Part shown: in pieces, positions 6,869 through 14,196 of the stretch
How the letters are laid out: every line of letters starts with the position of its first letter
Position numbering within the stretch: the first letter of the stretch is position 1
NCBI GenBank assembly: GCA_007124105.1
Contig: SLFT01000076.1
Location: 1-15,270 of the forward strand
Length of the DNA: 15,270 nt
Source: Candidatus Hydrogenedentota bacterium
GTDB lineage: Bacteria > Hydrogenedentota > Hydrogenedentia > Hydrogenedentales > CAITNO01
Reading direction: 5' to 3'
Made by a program: the position numbers and the translations under genes
Notes under the pieces: model-generated
Seen by the model: the letters and a program-made list of their open reading frames with translations, nothing else
What the model was told of the DNA's origin: nothing
The model's database searches: none

Positions 6869-7741
6869 TCAGCGCTCCCGCATCAATCGAAACTGAAGCA
6901 CGGAAAAGAAGGCGATGCACAAGAACAGCAGCCAGCTCATGGCCGCGCCGTAGCCCATGCGGTAATGGGTAAAAGCCGTCTCGTAGATATACTGCACCAA
7001 CACGCGCGTACTCTGTTCAGGGCCGCCCCGGGTGATCATGAACACCTGCCCGAAAACCTGAAAGCTGCCGATGATGTTCATGATAGCGACGAACAGCAGG
7101 ACAGGACGTAATTGCGGAATTGTAATGTGCCGGAACCGTCGCCATGCGTTCGCGCCGTCAATGGCGGCGGCCTCATACAACTGTCTCGGTATCTGGTGCA
7201 AGCCCGCCAGGAGCACCACCATCGGCCCGCCCACCGTCCACCACAGAGTCATGAACACAATGGACTTCATGGCAAGGCGCGTGTCGGTGAGCCAGGGGAC
7301 GCGCCAGCCCCACGGTTCCAGCCATGCGTTGAACATGCCGAATTCGCCTTGGAAGAAGAAGCGCCACACCAGCCCCGCAACACTGATGGACACCACGGCG
7401 GGCGCAAAATAGGCGGCGCGATAGAAGGCCCGGCGTTTGTCGCTCACGGCGTTCACGCCCAGCGCAATGAGCAGCGCCATGCCGACGGTGAGCGGCGCCG
7501 CCATCAGCGTGAAGCGAAACGTCGCCCATAACGCGTTGCGGAAGTAATCGCTCTGGAACGCTTCCGCGTAGTTGTCCACGCCCACGAACTGCGGCGGCGC
7601 GGGCGAGAGCATCTCCCAGCGGAAGAAACTCAACACCAGTCCGTAGCCCAGCGGCAACGCGAGAAAGGCGCAGAACAGCACGGCGTAAGGCACGAGAAAC
7701 AGATAGCCTGAATAGATTCTCCAGAAACGACGCGCTGTCAT
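6869..7741 (-). CDS. Sugar ABC transporter permease, MalF/UgpA type (CUT1)
   Basis: A 290-residue permease with about six membrane helices, the first at roughly 12-38. The EAA loop is EAAAIDGANAWRRFRHITIP (190-209), followed by the MalF/UgpA-type segment IIGSFQVFGQVFMITRGGPE (223-242). It begins FWRIYSGYLFLVPYAVLFCA, typical of the family. It would pair with the MalG-type permease to form the membrane channel. Its ATG overlaps the stop of the binding-protein gene in an ATGA (7738-7741), and the next permease starts two bases after its own stop, so the three genes are almost certainly one operon. Confidence 0.94.
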   Translation of the reverse strand: MTARRFWRIYSGYLFLVPYAVLFCAFLALPLGYGLVLSFFRWEMLSPAPPQFVGVDNYAEAFQSDYFRNALWATFRFTLMAAPLTVGMALLIALGVNAVSDKRRAFYRAAYFAPAVVSISVAGLVWRFFFQGEFGMFNAWLEPWGWRVPWLTDTRLAMKSIVFMTLWWTVGGPMVVLLAGLHQIPRQLYEAAAIDGANAWRRFRHITIPQLRPVLLFVAIMNIIGSFQVFGQVFMITRGGPEQSTRVLVQYIYETAFTHYRMGYGAAMSWLLFLCIAFFSVLQFRLMRER

Positions 7742-9036
7742 GGGCCGCCTCCCGCTTCCGTCAGGCGACGTTGTCGTTCGATAGCGACGTTCACCTTTTG
7801 CTCTGCCTCGCGTAAGGCGTCTACAGCCGAGGCCGATGCGCGCAGTACCCGCTCGGCGGCGCGGTCGAACTCGGAGAAGAACTCGAAGATGAACGGCACA
7901 GGCGGCATATAAGCGATATAGTCCATCTGCCGCGCGAACGCCGCCTGGGCGTACATGTTCTGGAAGCGTGCGCTGTCAATCTGGCTGTGACGCGCGGGAA
8001 CCTGGCCGCCTTCCGCCCAGTCGAGCATGTTGTCCGAAAGGAACCGCATGAGCCGCCACGCCGCCGCGCGCGTTTCTGGATCAAGTCCCGCGCGCAGACA
8101 CATTACATGGGAACTCGCCCAGGCGGCCGGACGGTCGCCCAGCACCGGCAGCGGCGCCGCGCCCCATTCCAAATCGCTTTGCTTCTCCAGGTCGGCGAGC
8201 ATATAGATGCCTTCGAAGGCCATCGCGACGCGCCCCTGCCGAAACCCAATCCATGCGTCGAAATGTTCCGGCGACGGCACAAGCCCGCGCTGTATCAGGT
8301 CGGCACAAAAAGAAAACGCCGCCACGGTAGCGTCATCGGTCAACACGCATCGGTCGAAATCGGGCGTGAAGTATGTGCTGCCAAACTGACGCGTCACAGT
8401 CGCCATGTTCGTGCGCAGCCAGGTAAACACAAAACCCCACTGGTCGGTGCGCCCGTCGCCCGTAGTGTCGCGCGTGAGTGTTGTGAGTGCGTCCATGAAC
8501 GATTCGCGGTCGGTGGGCGGCAGCGCGTCGCCAGCCTCGTCCACAATCCCCGCCTCTCGGAACAGCCGTTTGTTGTAGAACAGCCCTTGCGGGTGTACGT
8601 CAAGCGGCAAACCGTAATGCAAACCGTCCCGTTCCACCGCCCCCCACACATAGGGGAAAAAGTCGTCTGTGTCAACGCCCGCCGCGCCATCCACCAAATC
8701 ATCAATCGCGTCCAGGAATCCCGCCTGAAAAAAACGTTCCATGTTTTCGACGTGGGTAATGAACACCTCAGGAGCGCGGCCGCCCAGTCCCGCCACAAAC
8801 AACTTGTTATAATAGGTGCCCCAGTCCATACGCTGCATCAGCGCGCGCGCATCGGGGTTCTCCTCGTTGAATGCCTGAATCATGCGCAGCATGGTACGCC
8901 CGTCCGGCCCCGTGAACCCGCACCAGAACCGTACCGTCGCCCGTCCGCCCGAGTCGCAGCCAACGCATAACAGCGCGGTACACACTATGCATAACGCAAC
9001 GCCCCGCAGTCTTGTGGTGGAATAGTCAGTAATCAT
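7738..9036 (-). CDS. Sugar ABC transporter substrate-binding lipoprotein (CUT1)
   Basis: A 432-residue extracytoplasmic binding protein. The N-terminus has a hydrophobic signal (10-24) ending in CVGC, giving lipid attachment at C27; the residue three before the Cys is Cys rather than the usual Leu. The mature protein begins with the strand ATVRFWCGFTGPDGRTMLRM and has the family's FNEENPDA (57-64), the YGLPLDVHPQGLFYNKRLF segment (141-159), and a DTTGDGRTDQWGF loop (190-202) common in this family. FRQGRVAMAFEG (265-276) precedes the closing lobes. The frame is open back to 9330, but the ATG at 9036 directly precedes the lipoprotein signal and has AGGAG eight bases upstream, so the longer version is rejected. 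Substrate is not readable from sequence; sugar is inferred from the family. I see no convincing promoter upstream. Confidence 0.93.
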   Translation of the reverse strand: MITDYSTTRLRGVALCIVCTALLCVGCDSGGRATVRFWCGFTGPDGRTMLRMIQAFNEENPDARALMQRMDWGTYYNKLFVAGLGGRAPEVFITHVENMERFFQAGFLDAIDDLVDGAAGVDTDDFFPYVWGAVERDGLHYGLPLDVHPQGLFYNKRLFREAGIVDEAGDALPPTDRESFMDALTTLTRDTTGDGRTDQWGFVFTWLRTNMATVTRQFGSTYFTPDFDRCVLTDDATVAAFSFCADLIQRGLVPSPEHFDAWIGFRQGRVAMAFEGIYMLADLEKQSDLEWGAAPLPVLGDRPAAWASSHVMCLRAGLDPETRAAAWRLMRFLSDNMLDWAEGGQVPARHSQIDSARFQNMYAQAAFARQMDYIAYMPPVPFIFEFFSEFDRAAERVLRASASAVDALREAEQKVNVAIERQRRLTEAGGGP

Positions 9037-9331
9037 CCTTGTTGCTCCTGTCGAACAGGGTAATGCCGTTAAACCGACAGGTTGCATGATGGGCAAACAC
9101 GCCCTCGCTCTCCTTCCAGGCGCTGTCGTCATAGTCGGGCTGCGTCCATGCATCGAACGGCGCGCCATCCGTATAGCGCCGCAGCACCCCTGCATCACGC
9201 GACAAGGGCGACAAGGCTCATGAGGTGTAACGCTCTTCCGTACTCCATGATACCACAAACCAGCTGGTGGGAACGTCGTTGCCGGCAAATCTCGAGGCAA
9301 TCTCGATGTTGATTCCTTTCCAGTTGCCATG
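9026..9331 (-). pseudogene. Remnant of a secreted sugar-hydrolase-like gene (in-frame stop)
   Basis: One minus-strand frame carries protein-like sequence across this interval: NIEIASRFAGNDVPTSWF and then VVSWSTEERYTS, a TGA at 9220-9218, then LSPLSRDAGVLRRYTDGAPF continuing through DAWTQPDYDDSAWKESEG to a TGA at 9028-9026. The second half resembles the beta-sandwich segment (W-x-P-x-[YF]-DDS-x-W-K-x-G) seen in many beta-galactosidase- and rhamnosidase-like proteins. Another TGA (9334-9332) closes the frame upstream. The remnant overlaps the first 11 bases of the binding-lipoprotein gene. Loss of a hydrolase gene next to the importer is the simplest reading; a short coupled leader ORF is the alternative. 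Confidence 0.42.
9259..9288. promoter_or_regulatory. Two perfect 10-bp palindromes between divergent genes
   Basis: ACCAGCTGGT (9259-9268) and TTGCCGGCAA (9279-9288) are perfect palindromes with centres 20 bases apart, between the divergent importer operon and pfp. They could be operator half-sites for a local regulator, but they also lie within the apparent gene remnant and may be coincidental. Confidence 0.22.
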
Positions 9332-9338
9332 TCATAAT
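9309..9338 (+). promoter_or_regulatory. Putative promoter for pfp
   Basis: TTGATT (9309-9314) and CATAAT (9333-9338; 5/6 match) are spaced by 18 bases. The predicted start near 9345 leaves a leader of about 48 bases that contains a run of eight Cs (9352-9359) before the ribosome-binding site. Confidence 0.45.
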
Positions 9339-9392
9339 GAGCGTCCTATTTCCCCCCCCTCCAACCAAAACGTACAGAGAAGGAAGCGTATC

Positions 9393-10610
9393 ATGGCATA
9401 TCTTGAAGGAAAAGCGCTCGTGGCACAAGGCGGCGGTCCCACGGCTGTTATTAACCAAAGTGTAGTAGGCGTGGCGCTCGAGGCGCGACGATTCGCGCAG
9501 GTAACCCGCGTATATGGCGCTCTTCACGGCGTCAATGGCATTATCAACGAAAATCTGGTGGACCTTACTGAAGCGACTGCCGCCAACCTTGAAGTGGTTG
9601 CCGCGACGCCGTCGTCCGGGCTGCTGTCCACACGCGACAAGCCGGACGAGGCCTATTGCAAGAAGATTTTCGAGGTGTGCAAGGCCCACGGCATCCGCTT
9701 TTTTTTCTATTGTGGCGGCAACGACAGCGCGGACACCTGCCGAATCGTGAACCAGCAGGCGTCGGAGAGTAATTATGATCTGCGCGTTATCCACGTGCCG
9801 AAGACCATTGACAACGATTTGAAAGTAACCGATCACTGCCCCGGCTACGGTTCCGCGGCGAAGTTCGTTGCCCAGGCTTTCGCGGGCGCAAACCTGGATA
9901 ACCGCGCAATCCCCGGCGTGTACATCGGCGTGGTGATGGGGCGGCACGCCGGCTTCCTCACCGCCGCCGCCGCGCTGTGCCGCAAGTATTCTGACGATGG
10001 CCCGCATCTTATTTATCTCCCCGAGCGCGCCATCACCAAGGATAAATTCCTGGACGATGTAACGGCGGCTTTCGAGAAACACGGACGATGCGTGGTCGCC
10101 GTGTCCGAAGGCATTGTGGACGAGCAAGGCGAGGCCATTGCATCACAGTTCACTGGCGGCGAGAAAGACTCGCACGGCAATGTGCAACTGTCCGGCACCG
10201 GCGCGCTGGGCGACTTGCTCGCGGCCTGGATCAAGGAGAGGAAACTGACCAAGCGCGTACGCGCAGACACGCTTGGCTATCTGCAACGCAGCTTCCTCGG
10301 CTGCGTCAGCGAGGTAGACCAGGTGGAAGCGCGCGCCGTGGGCGAAAAGGCGGCGCACTACGCCATCCGCCATGACCTGGATGGTTCGGTTGCCATCAAG
10401 CGCGTGGGCGATTATGCCGTGTCCTATTTTCTGACGCCCCTCGAAAGCGTCGCGCGTCATGCCACCGAAATGCCTGACGCGTTTATCAATGACGCAGGCA
10501 ACGGCGTAACAGAAGACTTCATCAAGTACGCCCGTCCGCTTGTGGGCGCCACGCCCGACTGGCAACGGCTGGACGCGCCCCTGGTCGAAAAGATCATGAA
10601 CAAAGAATAA
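9393..10610 (+). CDS. pfp: Diphosphate-dependent phosphofructokinase (PPi-PFK)
   Basis: A 405-residue phosphofructokinase interconverting fructose 6-phosphate and fructose 1,6-bisphosphate. The phosphoryl-donor loop is AQGGGPTAVINQS (11-23), followed by FYCGGNDSADTC (105-116). D111 takes the place of the glycine that lets ATP bind in ATP-PFKs (GGDGS in E. coli), which marks PPi as donor. VPKTIDNDL (135-143) with K137 and the catalytic aspartates, MGRHAGFLTA (182-191) and VAVSEGIVD (235-243) are standard PFK motifs. The enzyme would be cytoplasmic and reversible, serving glycolysis and gluconeogenesis with saving of ATP. The ATG at 9393 has AAGGAAG (9380-9386) six bases upstream; the frame is open further left to 9267 but without a better start. 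It is divergent from the sugar importer. PPi dependence is a family-based reading, not shown directly. Confidence 0.92.
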   Translation: MAYLEGKALVAQGGGPTAVINQSVVGVALEARRFAQVTRVYGALHGVNGIINENLVDLTEATAANLEVVAATPSSGLLSTRDKPDEAYCKKIFEVCKAHGIRFFFYCGGNDSADTCRIVNQQASESNYDLRVIHVPKTIDNDLKVTDHCPGYGSAAKFVAQAFAGANLDNRAIPGVYIGVVMGRHAGFLTAAAALCRKYSDDGPHLIYLPERAITKDKFLDDVTAAFEKHGRCVVAVSEGIVDEQGEAIASQFTGGEKDSHGNVQLSGTGALGDLLAAWIKERKLTKRVRADTLGYLQRSFLGCVSEVDQVEARAVGEKAAHYAIRHDLDGSVAIKRVGDYAVSYFLTPLESVARHATEMPDAFINDAGNGVTEDFIKYARPLVGATPDWQRLDAPLVEKIMNKE

Positions 10611-10623
10611 TGCCTTGACGGCG

Positions 10624-10649
10624 GGCATCGCGACTCAACCGGCGATGCC
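10624..10649 (+). terminator. Hairpin after pfp, no T tract
   Basis: GGCATCGC (10624-10631) pairs perfectly with GCGATGCC (10642-10649) around ten bases, 13 bases after the pfp stop. No T run follows, so it may be a weak terminator or an mRNA 3'-end stabilising structure rather than a standard intrinsic terminator. Confidence 0.35.
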
Positions 10650-10748
10650 GGCGAGATACTGCCGGGCATAACCTGTTCAACCCGTCAGGTGTAACACGCG
10701 CTTGTTGTGCGGTTGCGCCGGACGGCCAACATGTAAGGATATGGACAG

Positions 10749-12581
10749 ATGCTGTTCACCATGTTGCGCCTTGCAGGGACACTGTTGTGCGCAATGGCAA
10801 TGTCGTTCTCGGTTTCAGGGGATATGCCCGGCGAATGGATGCCCCGTGAATCGGGCTGGCGTTTTGACGACAATACGGCCGCCCATGACGATCGCTTTTT
10901 TCACAGTGGCGTACTCGGTCTGCCCGGCAAGACTTTCAGGGACGCGCGGTTAACCGCCGAGGTGAAGATCAGCCGCGTGTATCACGAACCAGACAGTGTG
11001 TGGGCCGGTTTGTTGCTGCGCGCGCCGCGACCGCTGCATCGCGGCGCGTGGGGCGAGGGCTACCACTTTTTCCTGCGAGTGAACGGCGAAGCCGTATTAC
11101 AACGGGCCGGCGGCGTTTCCCTGGATGTGGCAGCGACCGAGACGCGTCCCGACGAATTTGTCCGGCTCGCGCTGGAGGCGACGGGTACGCGGATTTGCGG
11201 GTATGTTGATGACAAACTGGTAGTCGAAGCGGAAGACGACACGTATGCCGTGGGGGAAGTTGCCCTGGTGCATTATGGCAACGAAACGGTCTTTCGCGCC
11301 GTAATCGTGGAAGGAACAACCGTGTCGCAAACAACCGAGACTGAAGTAACGCCGCAACAACCCAAGCCGGAACCATTGCCGCCCGTGACGCCTCTGCCTG
11401 CTATTGGCGTACGCAAACCAGGGAGTGACCCGGCGGCGTTTTATAACCGCGACACAGGCGCGCCATTCCTCCCAAAAGGCTTCAATCATACGGCGCTGTC
11501 AAAGATCAGCGATGGGTGGCACGCCACCTTCAATGTGGGGCATTATGATCCGGACGCTATGGCAGCGCTGTTGGCTGAAATGGCGGAAACAGGCGCGAAC
11601 ACCATTCGCGTGTGGGCATGGGGCATCCAGGACAAGACCGGATTCACGGGGACGCGGGACAGCCGCGGACTGAATGCGGCGTACATGGAGAACTTCGTTG
11701 ATTTCTTACGGCGATGTACAGCACACGGCCTGTATGTTGTCCCCATCCTGGATGAAACGCCCCACAACGCCTATTATGACAATGTGGCGGCACGGGCCGA
11801 CGCGGCGCTTCCCACACCCCATGTTACAGGATATAACGTAAACTATCTGACGCCGGGCGCACTGGCGGCAAAGAAACAGGCAACCAAAGACTTCGTCCAA
11901 TACGTAAAAGAGGCGGACCCGGGATTGTTGAATACAGTGCTGGGATGGGCCTTCGCCAATGAAGCGTTTGTGAACCACACGCAAGGCCCTTTTCATCTTA
12001 ACGAGGGCCTGGCCGTTACCCTGACTGGCCGTATCTACGACATGGGCAACCGCGAACAGCGCCAGGCATGTTATGACGAGTCCATCCTCCTGTGGTGCAA
12101 CACCCTCGCCGACGCCGTGAAATCCGTTGCGCCGGACGCGTTGACCACTATTGGAATATGGACCAGCGACGCCCACGGCCGCGACCCTGTCAATTATCTG
12201 TTGCCCGACGACCGCGACCCACGGCGCCCGCCGCGTCCCTCCATACTTGCCGGGCCAGACAGCGTCCTTGATTTCCTGGACATCCATATCTACCCGTGGG
12301 ACGGCACGTCAACGGTGCGCCCCGAGGCGCATGAATGGAAGGCTGTGAAAGAAAGCGATAAACCGGCGCTCGTAGGAGCGTATGGCGTGTTCAAGAACAC
12401 GACGGTTGAGGAAGCGCGCGTAATGTTGCGCGAAATGCTTGGGCAGGCCTTTGATATGGGCTACCAAGGCGCGCTTCACTGGGTGTGGGACCTGACCGAG
12501 GTAGCGGGACAAACCTGGAGCGCCGTGGAAGAAGACCTGGCGGCGTATCTCATGGCACTGGATGTCTATCCAGAAGAATGA
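10749..12581 (+). CDS. Secreted two-domain protein: LamG-like domain plus GH5-like barrel, nucleophile Glu apparently missing
   Basis: A 610-residue exported protein. The signal peptide spans about 1-24. Residues ~28-190 look like a concanavalin/LamG-type beta-sandwich (VWAGLLLRAP, GYHFFLRVNGE, EFVRLALEATG, GYVDDKLVVEAED), often carbohydrate binding. A Thr/Pro-rich linker (195-217) follows. Residues ~218-608 resemble a clan GH-A/GH5 barrel: LPKGFNH (241-247), TGANTIRVWAWG (281-292), GLYVVPILDETPH (327-339), LGWAFANEAF (398-407) with E405 as acid/base candidate, FLDIHIYPW (509-517), KPALVGAYGVF (538-548) and GALHWVWDLTE (574-584). In GH5 relatives the KP..GE(F/Y)G motif carries the nucleophile Glu; here that position is Ala (A544, codon GCG at 12378-12380). 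Activity may be lost or altered. The start is at ATG 10749 with AAGG ten bases upstream. The next gene follows after 82 bases. Confidence 0.82.
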   Translation: MLFTMLRLAGTLLCAMAMSFSVSGDMPGEWMPRESGWRFDDNTAAHDDRFFHSGVLGLPGKTFRDARLTAEVKISRVYHEPDSVWAGLLLRAPRPLHRGAWGEGYHFFLRVNGEAVLQRAGGVSLDVAATETRPDEFVRLALEATGTRICGYVDDKLVVEAEDDTYAVGEVALVHYGNETVFRAVIVEGTTVSQTTETEVTPQQPKPEPLPPVTPLPAIGVRKPGSDPAAFYNRDTGAPFLPKGFNHTALSKISDGWHATFNVGHYDPDAMAALLAEMAETGANTIRVWAWGIQDKTGFTGTRDSRGLNAAYMENFVDFLRRCTAHGLYVVPILDETPHNAYYDNVAARADAALPTPHVTGYNVNYLTPGALAAKKQATKDFVQYVKEADPGLLNTVLGWAFANEAFVNHTQGPFHLNEGLAVTLTGRIYDMGNREQRQACYDESILLWCNTLADAVKSVAPDALTTIGIWTSDAHGRDPVNYLLPDDRDPRRPPRPSILAGPDSVLDFLDIHIYPWDGTSTVRPEAHEWKAVKESDKPALVGAYGVFKNTTVEEARVMLREMLGQAFDMGYQGALHWVWDLTEVAGQTWSAVEEDLAAYLMALDVYPEE

Positions 12582-12663
12582 AAGTGACAGCGTGGCCTTT
12601 CTCCGATATTTGTGTTATCCTACCGTAGAGAAATGAACCGCAACGTAAAGAAAGGAACCCCCA

Positions 12664-13515
12664 ATGATGCGCCTGTTTGTTATTGCCGCCGCCATAACGC
12701 TGTGCGGCGTAGCCTCCGCTGAATTAACGCTGCAAGTAATGACATTCAATGTGCGATACGGCACCGCCATGGACGGTGACAACGCCTGGCCAAATCGCAA
12801 AGACATCCTCGTAAACGCCATCCGCGAATACGACCCGGACGTGGTCGGATTACAGGAGTGCCTTGCTTTTCAGGCCGATTATATTGTCGAGCAGATGCCC
12901 CAGTATCGGTGGTCAGGCATAGACCGTGACGTGACCGGCAAGGGCGAAATGACCGCCGTATTGTACCGTCACAATACCCTGTTCCCCATCAAATGCGGCA
13001 ATTTCTGGATATCTGAAACCCCCGACGTGCCCGCGTCGGTGTCGTGGGACTCCAGCCTGACGCGCATGGTTACCTGGCTGCAATTCTACCATCCCGAAAC
13101 AAAAACGCATTTTCACTTCTATAATACCCATCTCGACCATCGCGGCGAGGAAGCGCGCGAACGCGGCGTCGCGCAGATTGCCGACCATGCCGCAAGCCTG
13201 TCAGCGTCATATCCGGTTGTCTTGGTTGGTGATTTCAACGCCGTTGCGCAACAAAGCCGTCCCTACGAAATTGCAATGGAAAAAGGCTGGCAGGACGCCT
13301 GGGTCGAAGTGGAAGAACCCGTGGGCCCGCCGATTACCTGGTCCGCTTTCGAAGCGCCGCAACTGGACAGGGACAGACGCATTGACTGGATTTTGTATCG
13401 TGGCCCCATTCGTGTTTCTCATTGCGAAACGGTGCTGTACAACGAAGACGGCCGCTATCCCTCCGATCATTATCCTGTCGTGGCAACATTGCATATCGCG
13501 ACAGAAAAGGAATAA
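12664..13515 (+). CDS. Secreted endonuclease/exonuclease/phosphatase-family protein
   Basis: A 283-residue protein with a signal peptide (hydrophobic 4-16, cleavage likely after ASA, residue 19). The EEP fold motifs are complete: MTFNVRYG (26-33; N29), VGLQE (61-65; metal-binding E65), NTHLDHRG (154-161), VGDFNAV (188-194; D190, N192), RIDWILYRG (239-247; D241) and SDHYPVVA (267-274; D268, H269). Members hydrolyse phosphodiester or phosphomonoester bonds using a divalent metal, on nucleic acids, phosphoinositides or other targets; the substrate cannot be read from sequence. The exported location argues for a nutrient-scavenging or envelope role. AAAGGA at 12651-12656 supports a start at 12664; the adjacent ATG at 12667 is nearly as good. 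It may be co-transcribed with the GH5-like gene upstream. Confidence 0.92.
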   Translation: MMRLFVIAAAITLCGVASAELTLQVMTFNVRYGTAMDGDNAWPNRKDILVNAIREYDPDVVGLQECLAFQADYIVEQMPQYRWSGIDRDVTGKGEMTAVLYRHNTLFPIKCGNFWISETPDVPASVSWDSSLTRMVTWLQFYHPETKTHFHFYNTHLDHRGEEARERGVAQIADHAASLSASYPVVLVGDFNAVAQQSRPYEIAMEKGWQDAWVEVEEPVGPPITWSAFEAPQLDRDRRIDWILYRGPIRVSHCETVLYNEDGRYPSDHYPVVATLHIATEKE

Positions 13516-13639
13516 CAACCTATGTCCGCAACCCATTTTTGTTCGAGACGGATGTTGACGGTATATGAAACGAAAGCAGGCAGTTACATCGCGTCAGGTC
13601 CGGCATGTGCGTCCGCCAGACAAGCGAAACCATAAACTG

Positions 13640-13668
13640 TTGACAATGCCGCCCGATTCTGATAGAAT
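13640..13668 (+). promoter_or_regulatory. Near-consensus sigma70 promoter
   Basis: A perfect -35 TTGACA (13640-13645), a 17-base spacer and TAGAAT (13663-13668; 5/6) form the strongest promoter in the window. Transcription near 13675 gives a leader of about 43 bases before the TIGR04073 start. Confidence 0.78.
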
Positions 13669-13717
13669 TTGTGTGTATGAATGCATGGAACCAAGGTTTT
13701 TACCGGAGGGTAATCAC

Positions 13718-14104
13718 GTGACAATGAATAAATATAGTGTGAGCGCCATTGCGATACTTATAGCAAGCGGCCTGATCCTGGCGGGAGTCTCCGTCCCCGC
13801 GCAAGCCCAGTTATACAATCCCGATGTGGACCTGCCGAAACCCAGCGGCATGGAGAGGTCGCTAACAAAAATGGGACGCGGCATATCGAACATCTTGTTT
13901 GGCTGGGCTGAAGTGCCCATGACCTTCGATCGCAACCTCAAAAAAGGGAAACCGCTCGGGTATCTGGTAGGCGTTGCCCCCGTATTGGGCGGCGCGCGCG
14001 CCGTCATGCGCACAGGTACAGGCGTATTTGAAACAGTGACCTTCCCCTTCAGCGACAGAGACGTCAATTACGAGGCTGTTCTGGAACCGGAATTCCTGTT
14101 TTAG
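13718..14104 (+). CDS. TIGR04073-type exosortase-associated small exported protein
   Basis: A 128-residue protein with a signal peptide (hydrophobic ~8-24, cleavage after AQA). The mature part carries the family pattern: MERSLTKMGRGISNILFGWA, then EVPMTFDRNLKKGKPLGYL, a glycine-rich segment (VGVAPVLGGARAVMRTGTGV), then FETVTFPF and a C-terminal VLEPEFLF. This matches the TIGR04073 family, which co-occurs with exosortase/PEP-CTERM systems; its function is unknown. GTG at 13718 is chosen because GGAGGG (13705-13710) lies seven bases upstream; ATG at 13724, two codons later, is 13 bases from it and less favoured. The frame is open back to 13565, but that would run through the promoter. No exosortase or PEP-CTERM substrate is visible in the window. 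Confidence 0.82.
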   Translation: MTMNKYSVSAIAILIASGLILAGVSVPAQAQLYNPDVDLPKPSGMERSLTKMGRGISNILFGWAEVPMTFDRNLKKGKPLGYLVGVAPVLGGARAVMRTGTGVFETVTFPFSDRDVNYEAVLEPEFLF

Positions 14105-14129
14105 AGCAACCGAATACAACCGTTTACGC

Positions 14130-14175
14130 ACCCGCGCCGCCGCATACAATGCGATGTTGCGCGGGTCGTTCTTTT
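14130..14175 (+). terminator. Terminator after the TIGR04073 gene
   Basis: ACCCGCGC (14130-14137) pairs with GCGCGGGT (14159-14166). Inside lies a second short stem, CGCAT (14141-14145) with ATGCG (14149-14153). The hairpin is followed by the T-rich CGTTCTTTT (14167-14175). It ends transcription 26 bases beyond the stop codon at 14104. Confidence 0.7.
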
Positions 14176-14196
14176 ACGACCCCAACACGGGTGTTG
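14163..14196. repeat. Overlapping inverted repeats between convergent genes
   Basis: GGGTCGT (14163-14169) pairs with ACGACCC (14176-14182) around TCTTTT. It shares bases with the preceding terminator stem, so the two are mutually exclusive. A further stem CAACAC/GTGTTG (14183-14188 with 14191-14196) follows at once. TGTTGCGCG occurs twice in direct orientation (14155-14163 and 14192-14200). On the minus strand these follow the helicase-like gene and may serve its termination, although no T run is present. Confidence 0.5.

Noticed and set aside
6867..6920. Longer start for the MalG-type permease
   Set aside because: It would overlap the upstream permease by 52 bases; the ATG at 6866 has a better ribosome-binding site and the normal family N-terminus.
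7987..8970. Plus-strand open frame of 327 codons
   Set aside because: It is antisense to the well-supported binding-lipoprotein gene and has no recognisable protein features.
9037..9330. N-terminal extension of the binding lipoprotein back to 9330
   Set aside because: The extension lacks a signal sequence and would bury the lipoprotein signal; the ATG at 9036 has a good ribosome-binding site directly before it.
9195..10127. Minus-strand open frame of 310 codons across pfp
   Set aside because: It is antisense to the PFK gene, whose motifs are unambiguous.
13565..13717. Longer N-terminus for the TIGR04073 protein
   Set aside because: It would include the TTGACA/TAGAAT promoter and displace the signal peptide from the N-terminus.
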